The notes under the pieces: generated by a model
Databases searched by the model: none
Seen by the model: the letters and a program-made list of their open reading frames with translations, nothing else
What the model was told of the DNA's origin: nothing
Source: Paraburkholderia kururiensis
GTDB lineage: Bacteria; Pseudomonadota; Gammaproteobacteria; Burkholderiales; Burkholderiaceae
Length of the DNA stretch: 64,000 nucleotides
NCBI RefSeq assembly: GCF_034424375.1
Contig: NZ_CP139965.1
Location: 4,898,001-4,962,000 of the forward strand
Direction of reading: 5' to 3'
Program-made: the position numbers and the translations under genes
Shown here: one piece after another, positions 44,779-53,096 of the stretch
How the letters are laid out: every line of letters starts with the position of its first letter
Position numbering within the stretch: position 1 is the first letter of the stretch

Positions 44779-45936
44779 TCAGGGCGCCACCTGCGCGCCG
44801 CCGCGCCGCTTCTCCATCACCGCGGCAACGAGGAACGCCAGGGCGCCGGCGAACAGCACGCCGATGAGCGCATCGTTGCCCACGCGCTTCATCAGCGTGC
44901 CCGCGATCAGCGGTCCGCCGAAGCTCGCCGCGCTCCACGTGGCACCCAACAGCGCGCTGGCGGATACCAGCGCGCTGCCGCGAAAGCGCTCGCCGCACGC
45001 CACGATCGACAGCGTATAGACGGCGCCCGCCGCCGCGCCCAGCACGAACAGCAGCGGCCAGCGCAGCCATGACGCGCCCACGGCCCACGGCAGCAGCGGC
45101 AGAAGCAGCAGCACCACGAGCCCCGCGCCCAGATGGACCCGTTCGCGGCCCAGGCGGTCGGCGAGCCAGCCAATCGGAAACTGCAACATCGTGTCGCCCG
45201 CGAGCGTGACGGAGGCGAACAGCACCGCTACGCCGCCGGGTATGCCGTGCGCCATCGCGAAGAGCGGCATCAGCGAAAGGGCGAGGGTGTCGAAGAGCGC
45301 GAAGAACGCTGTCGCGAGCACGAGCGCGGGCATGAGCGGCAGCACGTGACGCCAGGTGTCGTGCGGCTCGTGTGCGCCCGCTTGCCGCGGCGTCGTGCGG
45401 ATGGTGGCGAGCATGGGCAGCGCGGTGACGAAGATCGCCCCGCACAGCACGAAGCGCCACGCGGACAGGTTCGCGATCTGGCTCACCAGCACGGGCCCCG
45501 CCATCTGGAACAGCGTGAACGTGGTGGCGTAGACGGCCACCACGCGGGCGCGCGTGGCGTCGTTGGCCAGTTCGTTGACCCAGGCTTCGCCGATCGTGAA
45601 GAGCAGCATCAACGCCGCGCCGCATAGCGCACGCAGCGCGGCCCAGACCCACAGGTCAGGCGTTGCCTGCATGAGCGCCGTGGCCGCGGCCACGATGAGC
45701 ACGGCGCCGAAGATCACCTGCCGCCCGCCGAAGCGCTGCGTGATCCAGGCCGTGACGGGCACCACGAGCAGACCGCCACCGGCCTGGGCCGCGGTGAGCA
45801 GGCCGACGACGTCCGTGCCGTAACCGGCGTCGGTGAGCGCGAGCGCCGTGAGCGGAAGCGTGGCGCCGGAGCCGAGTCCGACCACGGCCACGCTGAGAAT
45901 GAGCGCGAAGAAATCGCGAGTGAGGATCGCCTTCAT
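44779..45936 (-). CDS. MFS transporter
   Basis: 385 residues with 12 predicted membrane segments. Helix 1 GLGSGATLPLTALALTDAG, loop motif TQRFGGRQVIFG, and GWLADRLGRERV in the second half. It has the size and look of small-molecule MFS porters of the YcaD/UMF type, but the substrate is unknown. It is convergent with fahA, 97 bases apart, and lies 54 bases after the next MFS gene on the same strand. Confidence 0.85.
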   Translation of the reverse strand: MKAILTRDFFALILSVAVVGLGSGATLPLTALALTDAGYGTDVVGLLTAAQAGGGLLVVPVTAWITQRFGGRQVIFGAVLIVAAATALMQATPDLWVWAALRALCGAALMLLFTIGEAWVNELANDATRARVVAVYATTFTLFQMAGPVLVSQIANLSAWRFVLCGAIFVTALPMLATIRTTPRQAGAHEPHDTWRHVLPLMPALVLATAFFALFDTLALSLMPLFAMAHGIPGGVAVLFASVTLAGDTMLQFPIGWLADRLGRERVHLGAGLVVLLLLPLLPWAVGASWLRWPLLFVLGAAAGAVYTLSIVACGERFRGSALVSASALLGATWSAASFGGPLIAGTLMKRVGNDALIGVLFAGALAFLVAAVMEKRRGGAQVAP

Positions 45937-45990
45937 CGGGCGGGATGCTACTACGGGAGGCCGCGAGCGGTCCGCGACGAGCGCTGTTCG

Positions 45991-47172
45991 CTATGCGCAG
46001 GTACTCGGCTTCGACATCGGCACGCGCTGCGCACGCCGCTCCAGCGTTGCCGAAACGAACGTGAGCGCGAGCGCCCCCACCGCCATCGAAACGCCCACCC
46101 ACGGCAGTGAAGTCAGCGGCGCGCCGGCGCCGATGGCCACGCCGCCCAGCCACGCGCCCGTCGCGTTGCCCAGGTTGAAGGCGCCCTGGTTGAGCGTGGA
46201 GGCGAGATTCGGCGCATGGCTTGCGCGATCGACGATCAGCATCTGCAGCGGCGGCACAATCGCGAACGCGAGCACGCCCCACACGAACACCGTCGCCATA
46301 GCGCCGACGGTGGAATGCATGGTCACCGCGAATACCGTTTCGATGGCCGCGATCAGCACGAGCACCGTGAGCAGCGACGGCATGAGCCGCCAGTCCGCAA
46401 GCCTGCCGCCCAGCGTGCTACCCACCGTGAGCCCCAGGCCGAAGAGCAGCAGCACGAGCGTCACGGCGTGCGGCGTGAAGCCCGTCACGTCTTCGAGAAT
46501 CGGCGTGATGTAGGTGAACACGGAGAACAGGCTCGCCGACGCCAGCACGCTGATGCCGAGCACCATCAGCACCTGCGGGTTCTTCAGTACCGTGAACTCG
46601 TGCACGAGGCTCGCCTTCTGCATCTCGATCTTCGCGGGCAGGCAGACGGCGAGCGCGATGGCCGCGGCCACGCCGATACCCGTCACGGCCCAGAACGTGG
46701 CGCGCCAGCCCGCGAGCTGGCCGAGCGCCGTGCCGAGCGGCACGCCCAGCACGTTGGCGAGCGTGAGTCCGGTGAACATGAGCGCGATGGCCTGCGCGCG
46801 GCGATTCGGCGCGACGAGCCCCGCCGCCACCACGGACCCGATGCCGAAGAACGCGCCGTGGCAGAACGCGGTGACGATGCGCGCGGCCATCAGCACGGCG
46901 TAGCCCGGCGCGATGGCGCACAGCAGATTGCCCACGATGAAGATGCCGATGAGCCGCATGAGCGCCTGCTTGCGCGGCATGTTGGCCACGACGATGGCGA
47001 CGATGGGCGCGCCGATCGTCACGCCGAGCGCATAGGCCGACACCAGCATGCCCGCGGCCGGAATGGAGACGGCGAGGTCGCGCGCCACGTCGGGCAGAAG
47101 CCCCATGATGACGAATTCGGAGGTGCCGATGCCGAATGCGGCAACGGCAAGAGCAAGCAGGGGCAAGGGCAT
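45991..47172 (-). CDS. MFS transporter, DHA1/AraJ-like efflux family
   Basis: 393 residues, 12 membrane segments. It starts LLALAVAAFGIGTSEFVIMG and GLLPDVARDL, the AraJ/YdhP-like signature of DHA1 drug:H+ antiporters. A loop with MPRKQALMRLIG and the PGYAVLMAARIVTAFCHGAF region (drug-export motif C) also fit. Exported compound unknown. Downstream MFS gene follows after 54 bases and may be co-transcribed. Confidence 0.88.
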   Translation of the reverse strand: MPLPLLALAVAAFGIGTSEFVIMGLLPDVARDLAVSIPAAGMLVSAYALGVTIGAPIVAIVVANMPRKQALMRLIGIFIVGNLLCAIAPGYAVLMAARIVTAFCHGAFFGIGSVVAAGLVAPNRRAQAIALMFTGLTLANVLGVPLGTALGQLAGWRATFWAVTGIGVAAAIALAVCLPAKIEMQKASLVHEFTVLKNPQVLMVLGISVLASASLFSVFTYITPILEDVTGFTPHAVTLVLLLFGLGLTVGSTLGGRLADWRLMPSLLTVLVLIAAIETVFAVTMHSTVGAMATVFVWGVLAFAIVPPLQMLIVDRASHAPNLASTLNQGAFNLGNATGAWLGGVAIGAGAPLTSLPWVGVSMAVGALALTFVSATLERRAQRVPMSKPSTCA

Positions 47173-47384
47173 GATGGCGCGGCGGTGGGCGTGGGCCAGG
47201 CGCTCGCGCGTTCTCGGGGTAAGGACGCAGGCGGAGGGCCAAGTGAAAATCAGTAGGGGATTTTACCTAAGCCGAAAACGCGTTGAAGCGGCTGCTGAAG
47301 TGTGTTGTTTTTCGCCTAATCCATTCATCGGAAAGGGTTTTCGGCAGCTTCCCCGGTCCGCGCGTCGATCGCGGCCACGTCCGT

Positions 47385-48206
47385 TCAATCGCCCTCGGTG
47401 CCGAACTCTTTGCCGTGGCGTCCCGCGCCTGCGGCGAAGCGCGCCGCGCCCGCCGCGCCTTCTTCGATCAGCGCCTGATAGCCGCCGGCGCCTTCGCGGC
47501 GCAGCGCTTCGGCCAGATCGTCGAGCGGGCTGTTTTCCAGCGCCGAGCGGCGGTCGGCACGCAGCGCGCCTTGCGGAAGCGCGGCGAGTTCCGCCGCGAG
47601 TTGCTGGGCCGCTACGAGCGCCTCGCCCTTCGGCACGACGCGATTCGCGAGCCCGAACGCGAGCGCTTCGTCGGCGTGAATGGCGCGGCCCGTCAGGATC
47701 AGGTCGAGCGCGCGAGAAAGCCCGATGAGCCGCGGCAGCCGCACCGTCCCGCCATCGATCAGCGGAATGCCCACGCGTCGGCAGAACACGCCGAGCACCG
47801 CGTCGGCCTCCACCACGCGCAGGTCGCACAGCACGGCCAGCTCGAGCCCGCCCGCCACCGCGTAGCCCGCAATGGCCGCGATCACGGGCTTCGCGAGCGT
47901 CATGCGCGTGGGGCCCATCGGACCTGGGCCGCTGCCGTCGGCGTGAATCTCGTTGCGACGCGCGTCGTCGGCGAGCGCCGTGAGGTCCGCGCCCGCGCAG
48001 AACGTGCCGCCCGCGCCGTAGAGCACGGCCGCGTGCCAGTCGGGATTCGTCTCGAAGCGGTGAAACGCGGCGGCGAGCGCTTCGGCCGTCGGACGGTCCA
48101 CTGCGTTGCGGCGTGCGGGACGATCCAGCACGATCGTGGCCACCGCGTCCGTCGCTTCGATTCGCACGTATTCGCTGAAGGTTTCGCAGATCATGCCGTT
48201 CTCCAT
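47385..48206 (-). CDS. crotonase / enoyl-CoA hydratase family protein
   Basis: 273 residues from ATG 48206 (ATG 48194 also possible). Crotonase fold with CoA and oxyanion-hole motifs AGADLTALAD and AIAGYAVAGGLELAVLCDLR, in which the first catalytic Glu is kept. The second segment reads GVFCRRVGIPLIDGGTVRLP; the second Glu of true hydratases (in the FGQPE position) is absent. The FCRRxGIPLIDGGT form marks a recognisable subgroup whose reaction is not established, so it may be a hydrolase or isomerase rather than a hydratase. Confidence 0.85.
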   Translation of the reverse strand: MENGMICETFSEYVRIEATDAVATIVLDRPARRNAVDRPTAEALAAAFHRFETNPDWHAAVLYGAGGTFCAGADLTALADDARRNEIHADGSGPGPMGPTRMTLAKPVIAAIAGYAVAGGLELAVLCDLRVVEADAVLGVFCRRVGIPLIDGGTVRLPRLIGLSRALDLILTGRAIHADEALAFGLANRVVPKGEALVAAQQLAAELAALPQGALRADRRSALENSPLDDLAEALRREGAGGYQALIEEGAAGAARFAAGAGRHGKEFGTEGD

Positions 48207-48483
48207 GTATAGACTGCGGTATGCGCCTTGCTTCTGCCATGCGTCTTCGCTTGCGACGCGGCGTTCATGCACCTCGCATGGGCGTCGCGAACCGGCGTGC
48301 GAGCTTGCGCAGACGCGCCTCGCATGTCACACGGGTTTCACCGGCCGCTCGTAGCTTAGGCGCTTTTTTGAGACCCGCGAAGCGACGACGGCGGCCCTCG
48401 CCGCATGCGCAACGCGGGCTGCCGGAATCGCCCACGGGGCGATCGTCGCAGGAATAGCTCTGATCTTTCGTTCTGGTTTTTTC

Positions 48484-49005
48484 ATGCTCATGTCCGATTC
48501 GAGTGCTGTGCCGCGCGGCTTCACCGAGCCGCTCTGGACCATTCCTCTGGCCAATCACCGGCACTACGACTACGTGCGTCTGAAGCGCGTGTTCACGGCG
48601 GACGGTTCGCGCCACGAGGTGGTGATCGTCGACGTGCGCAGGCTGCTGCAATGCGCGGATCGCGACGACACCGACTACGTGCTCAAGCCCGTGCACGAGT
48701 GGCACGTGGGCAAGGAACGCGGCATCCGCGAATTTCTCGACCCCGACAACGAGCGCATTCCCGAGATGCCTTACGTGACCATCACGCGGCGCCGCTCGCC
48801 GGGTTTTCTCGGCTGGATCGGCGTGGAGCACGTGGGCGTGGTGGCGTTTCGCAACGGTCAGCACCGCGCCCGCTATCTCGCCGACGCCGGCGCCGAGTGG
48901 CTGCCCGTCGAGGTGCACGAGCGCGAGGCGAAGCTGCTGCGCGAGTATTGCGGTCTGCCCGAGCCCGCACCGGAACTCGCGCTGTACGGTCAGGCCGGCA
49001 GCTGA
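48484..49005 (+). CDS. hypothetical protein with a ParB/sulfiredoxin-like motif
   Basis: 173 residues (ATG 48490 also possible). Soluble, no signal. The C-terminal part FRNGQHRARYLADAGAEWLP resembles the DGxHRxxxLxxLG segment of ParB-type nuclease/Srx folds, and the N-terminal half is charged with GKERGIREFLD. No HTH follows, so it is not a partition ParB. Function unknown. Its 3' end overlaps the convergent ldhA-like gene by 16 bases. Confidence 0.65.
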   Translation: MLMSDSSAVPRGFTEPLWTIPLANHRHYDYVRLKRVFTADGSRHEVVIVDVRRLLQCADRDDTDYVLKPVHEWHVGKERGIREFLDPDNERIPEMPYVTITRRRSPGFLGWIGVEHVGVVAFRNGQHRARYLADAGAEWLPVEVHEREAKLLREYCGLPEPAPELALYGQAGS

Positions 49006-49997
49006 ACGAGGTTGCGCGGCTCGCCGTCGCGCCACGCCGCGAGGTTGGCAAGCGTGGTGCGCGCGATCTCGTCCATGGCTTCGCGCGTGAAGAACGCCTG
49101 GTGCGCCGTGACGATCACGTTCGGAAACATCAAGAGGCGCGCGAGCACGTCGTCTTGCAGCGGGCGGTTCGAATGGTCCTCGAAGAAGAGGCCGCCTTCT
49201 TCCTCGTAGACGTCGAGACCCAGGTGTCCGAGCTGACCGCTCTTCAACGCGCCGATCAGCGCGTTGCTTTCCACGAGTCCGCCGCGACTCGTGTTGACGA
49301 GCATGGCGCCGCGCTTCATTTTCGCGATGGCGGCGTCGTCGATCAGATGGTGCGTGGACGGTAGCAGCGGGCAGTGCAGGCTCACCACGTCCGACTCCGC
49401 GAGCAGCGTGTCGAGCGGCACGTATTGCGCTCCGAGCGCGAGCAGGTCCGCGGCGGGCGTGCCGGGGTCGTAGGCCAGCACGCGCATGCCGAAGCCCGCC
49501 ATGATGCGGCCGAACACGCGACCGATCATGCCCGTGCCGATCACGCCCACCGTCTTGCCGTGCAGGTCGAAGCCGAGCAGCCCGTGCAGCGAGAAGTCGC
49601 CTTCGCGCGTGCGCGCCACGGCGCGCGGCAGCCTGCGGTTCAGCGCGAGAATCAACCCCACCGCGTGTTCGGCCACGGCATAAGGCGAGTACGCGGGCAC
49701 GCGCGCCACGGGCAGTTGCAGACGCGCGGCGGCCGCCAGGTCCACGTGATTGAAGCCCGCCGAGCGCAGCGCGATGAAGCGCGTGCCGCCTTCGCGCAGG
49801 CGTTCGAGCACGGCTGCGTCGAGCGTGTCGTTGACGAACGGGCACACCGCGTCGAAGCCGCGCGCGAGCACGGCGGTATCCGCGTCGAGGTGCGACTCCT
49901 GGAAGTGAAGATCGAAGCCGAAGGCAGCGTCGGCCGCGTTCGCCGCGTTGAAGGTATCGACGTCGTACTGGCGGCTGCTGAAGAGGATCATGCGCAT
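48990..49997 (-). CDS. ldhA: D-2-hydroxyacid dehydrogenase (D-lactate dehydrogenase-like)
   Basis: 335 residues from ATG 49997. NAD-binding GTGMIGRVFGRIMAGFG motif, substrate Arg in MLVNTSRGGLVES, catalytic Glu region LGLDVYEEEGG and catalytic His in VIVTAHQAFFTREAM. Together with the N-terminal FSSRQYDVDTFNAAN these match LdhA of E. coli-type D-lactate dehydrogenases. Likely reduces pyruvate to D-lactate with NADH. A longer upstream frame to 50243 is not used. Confidence 0.88.
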   Translation of the reverse strand: MRMILFSSRQYDVDTFNAANAADAAFGFDLHFQESHLDADTAVLARGFDAVCPFVNDTLDAAVLERLREGGTRFIALRSAGFNHVDLAAAARLQLPVARVPAYSPYAVAEHAVGLILALNRRLPRAVARTREGDFSLHGLLGFDLHGKTVGVIGTGMIGRVFGRIMAGFGMRVLAYDPGTPAADLLALGAQYVPLDTLLAESDVVSLHCPLLPSTHHLIDDAAIAKMKRGAMLVNTSRGGLVESNALIGALKSGQLGHLGLDVYEEEGGLFFEDHSNRPLQDDVLARLLMFPNVIVTAHQAFFTREAMDEIARTTLANLAAWRDGEPRNLVQLPA

Positions 49998-50312
49998 CGT
50001 GATGCTCCGGCTGGGTGAGACCATCGCGCCGTGCCGGGGGGCAAGGCAGGCGCGATGGCGAGTCGGTGTTGGCGATATGAAGCGGTCCGAGGGAGGCGCA
50101 CGAGCGCCTCGGACAGCGATGGCGAGCGTGCCAGCGTTGGCGCGCGAATGCAAACGCGGGCGCTGCGGTGCCGGGCAGGGCACGCACGCAGTACGTGCGC
50201 GAACGGTGCGGGCACGGCCGAAAAGCTTGCGCAATCCGGGCAATGAGTGAATGATCGTTTGCTTCGGTCGCCTGCTTCAACCCGCAGCTTTTATCTCGTC
50301 ATTGTCATCACC
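49998..50312. other. divergent region between ldhA and the aminotransferase
   Basis: 315 bases, G/C-rich, holding the promoters of both genes. Upstream extensions of both flanking frames run into it, but the domain starts argue against coding. No clear operator or promoter was recognised. Confidence 0.3.
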
Positions 50313-51542
50313 ATGTCCACTTCCTCGTCCGCTTCCGTACCGTGTCCCGACGTCGAGTCGCTCGACGCCATCCTTCCCGAAGAGCCGCTTCTGATGATGG
50401 GCGCCGGTCCCGTGCCGATTCCGGCCGCCGTCGCCAAGGCCAACGCCATCGTCATCAACCATCTGGGCGGCACGATGGCGAAGGTGGTGGACCAGGTGAA
50501 GACGATGGCGCGCTACGTCTTCCAGACACGTTCGAAGTGGGTGCTGGGCGTGGCGGGGCCGGGGTCCGCCGCGATGGAAATGGCCATCTGCAATCTGGCC
50601 TGGAACGGCACGCGCATGCTTGCCATCCAGAACGGCTTCTTCAGCGCGCGGATGGCGGAGATGGGCCGCCGCGTCGGCGCGCAGGTGTCCACGCTCGAGG
50701 TGCCCGACCGCGAGATCGTGGCGCTCGAACAGGTGGAAGCGGCGCTGCGTCGCGAGCGTCCCGAGATCGTCACGATCGTGCAGGGCGAGACCTCCAACAC
50801 GGTGTGGAACCGGCATCTCAAGGACGTTGCCGCGCTCGCGAAGGCGCGTGGCGCGCTGGTGATCGTCGATGCCGTCTGCACGCTGAGCACGATGCCGCTC
50901 GAGATGGACGCATGGGGCATCGACGCCGTCATCACGGGCGGACAGAAGGGCCTGTCGTCGATTCCGGGCGTCTCGCTGATCGCGTTCTCCGAGGCCGCAT
51001 GGCAGCGCATGAAAGGCCGCGATGCGCCGAATACGCACTGGTGCCTCGACGCATCCCTCGCGGAAAACTTCTGGCACAACGCGGGCTATCACTACACGGC
51101 GCCGGTGTCGGGCGTGCTCGCGCTGCACGAGGCGCTGCGGCTCGTCTGCGCGGAGACGCTGGAGAAGCGCTTCGCGCGTCACCACAAGTGCTCGGTGGCG
51201 TTGCAGGAAGGCGTGACCGCGTTGGGACTCAACCTGTACACGCCCGCGGCGTGCCGGCTGAGTTCGGTGGTGGGCATCGAGGTGCCGCAGGGTCTGAGCC
51301 CCGGCGACATCTGCGCCTACATCTCACGTCAACATCAGGTGGAGATTTCGGGCTCGTTCGGCCTGCCCATCGTGCGGATCGGCCAGATGGGCGAGCAGTG
51401 CCGCGAGCACAACCTGTTCAGGACGCTGCACGCGCTGGGCCGCACGATGATGGAACTGGGCGCGCCCGTGGATCTGCCCGCGGGCGTGGCAGCACTGGAG
51501 AAGTCGCTGTCGGGAAGCGGCCGGACGGCGGCGCGCCAATAG
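50313..51542 (+). CDS. class V aminotransferase (alanine/ureidoglycine-glyoxylate type)
   Basis: 409 residues from ATG 50313. Fold type I PLP enzyme of class V: LLMMGAGPVPIPAAVAKANA at the start, AGPGSAAMEMAICNL for phosphate binding, and the PLP lysine Lys212 in ITGGQKGLSSIPG. It belongs with alanine-glyoxylate and (S)-ureidoglycine-glyoxylate aminotransferases. The xanthine dehydrogenase genes 1.5 kb away make a purine-breakdown role (PucG-like) attractive, but the sequence alone does not decide between donors. Confidence 0.85.
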   Translation: MSTSSSASVPCPDVESLDAILPEEPLLMMGAGPVPIPAAVAKANAIVINHLGGTMAKVVDQVKTMARYVFQTRSKWVLGVAGPGSAAMEMAICNLAWNGTRMLAIQNGFFSARMAEMGRRVGAQVSTLEVPDREIVALEQVEAALRRERPEIVTIVQGETSNTVWNRHLKDVAALAKARGALVIVDAVCTLSTMPLEMDAWGIDAVITGGQKGLSSIPGVSLIAFSEAAWQRMKGRDAPNTHWCLDASLAENFWHNAGYHYTAPVSGVLALHEALRLVCAETLEKRFARHHKCSVALQEGVTALGLNLYTPAACRLSSVVGIEVPQGLSPGDICAYISRQHQVEISGSFGLPIVRIGQMGEQCREHNLFRTLHALGRTMMELGAPVDLPAGVAALEKSLSGSGRTAARQ

Positions 51543-51552
51543 ACGCCTTGCC

Positions 51553-52764
51553 TCAGGTGGCAGCCGGCGCGTTCGGCACCTTGGCGTTGCGCGAGTTGAG
51601 CATCGCCGCCAGTGCCACGCCGCCGGCGGCTGCGAGCGCCGCGAACAGATACACCGTCGCATAGCCGAACTCGCCCGCCACGTAGCCCGCGAGCGGACCC
51701 GTCACGCCGAGCGAGAGATCGAGAAACACCGAATACGCCGAGAGCGCGGCGCCGCGGCTCGCGGGCGGCACGAGCGCCACGGCTTCCACGCCGAGCGCCG
51801 GAAAGATCAGCGCGAAGCCGAAGCCCGTCAGCGCGGCGCCCACGAGCGCCACGTGCGGCACGGGTGCGAGCCATAGCAGCAGAAGTCCGAGGCACTCGCA
51901 CGAGAACGAGACGATGGCGACGCGAAAGCCGCCATAAGTCTTGATGGTGTTCGCGAACAGCAGCCGCGCGCCGATGAAGAGCGTGCCGAACACCGTGAGC
52001 GAAAGCGCCGCGTTCGGCCAATGCTTCGCGGCGTAGAAGAGCGTGATGAAGGTGGCGATGGAGCCGAAGCCCGCCGACCCGAGCGCGAGCCCCAGGCCGT
52101 GCGGCAGCACGCGCGTGAAGACGCTGCGGTACGACATGCGCTCGCCGTGCACGATGGGCACGGTTGTCATCGGCCGGGCCAGCGTGTAGCCGAGTGCCGC
52201 CAGCGCGATTACCACGACGCCGAGCGACCAGAACCCCACCGTGTGCGAGATGGCCACGCCGAGCGGGGCACCGAGCGCCAGCGCGCCGTAGGTGGCGATG
52301 CCGTTCCACGAAATCACGCGCGCGTTGTTGGTCGTGCCCACGCGCCCGATGCCCCAGAGAATCGCGCCCGTGCCCACCAGGCTTTCGCCGAAGCCGAGCA
52401 CGAGGCGGCTCAAGACGAGCAGCGTGAGGCTGACCGCGGGCCAGTGTCCCGCGAGCACGGCGAGCAGCAGGAGCGCGCCGCTCGTGCCGCAGCCGATCAG
52501 CCCGATCGACACCGTCTTCTTCGGCCCCAGCGTGTCGGCCGACCGGCCGGCGAGCGGCCGCGACGCGAGCGTCGCGAAGTACTGGACGCTGATGGCCGCG
52601 CCCGCGAGGATCGTGCTGAACCCGAGGTCGTCGTGCACGTAGCCCGGCAGCACCGCGAGCGGAATGCCGATGGTCAGGTAGCAGAGGAACGTGAAGAAGA
52701 CGACCGGAATGATCCGCAGGGTCGTGGCAAACTCGCTGCGAGGACGCGCTGAATCGGTGGGCAT
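51553..52764 (-). CDS. MFS transporter
   Basis: 403 residues from ATG 52764; the in-frame codon at 52809 adds 15. Twelve membrane segments with SRPLAGRSADTLGPKKTVS as the loop 2-3 motif and FGFALIFPALGVEAVALVPP later on. It resembles the YfcJ/YhhS group of MFS permeases. Substrate unknown. Convergent with the aminotransferase (10 bases) and divergent from xdhA. Confidence 0.85.
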   Translation of the reverse strand: MPTDSARPRSEFATTLRIIPVVFFTFLCYLTIGIPLAVLPGYVHDDLGFSTILAGAAISVQYFATLASRPLAGRSADTLGPKKTVSIGLIGCGTSGALLLLAVLAGHWPAVSLTLLVLSRLVLGFGESLVGTGAILWGIGRVGTTNNARVISWNGIATYGALALGAPLGVAISHTVGFWSLGVVVIALAALGYTLARPMTTVPIVHGERMSYRSVFTRVLPHGLGLALGSAGFGSIATFITLFYAAKHWPNAALSLTVFGTLFIGARLLFANTIKTYGGFRVAIVSFSCECLGLLLLWLAPVPHVALVGAALTGFGFALIFPALGVEAVALVPPASRGAALSAYSVFLDLSLGVTGPLAGYVAGEFGYATVYLFAALAAAGGVALAAMLNSRNAKVPNAPAAT

Positions 52765-53096
52765 GGGGAAAACGAGGGGTTGAAAATTGCGCAAAGGCGT
52801 GATTTTCACATGGAACCGGTTCTCCCGCAGGCGTGCCCTTTTTATTTCCCGCGCGGTTTTCCTGTTTTTCGCCCCCGCCGCGGCCGCTTATGAATCGCGT
52901 GTGGGTGCATTTATCGGCGCCGCGATATGCCGCCCATGCTCGTGCCGCTATGGGTTGCCAATATTGACGGTGATAGCGTTCCAACCGTCCCCCGCAGCAG
53001 CGGCGCCTGCCTGCCCGGTCCGCCCGACCGAATGTGCCCGACCAGGTCAGTCCGACCGGGTCTACCCGACCGGATCCATCCAACGAGTCACGAAAC
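52765..53096. other. divergent region between an MFS gene and xdhA
   Basis: 332 bases. The left part is T-rich near 52838-52870. The part next to xdhA carries a four-unit 14-base tandem repeat (53023-53078). No palindromic regulator site stands out. Confidence 0.4.
53023..53078. repeat. 14-base tandem repeat, four units
   Basis: Four copies starting at 53023, 53037, 53051 and 53065, each opening with (C/T)CCGACC, with consensus close to CCCGACCGGGTCTG. The units differ at the 3' end. The array stops 18 bases before the xdhA ATG, so copy number changes would alter the leader. Confidence 0.8.
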
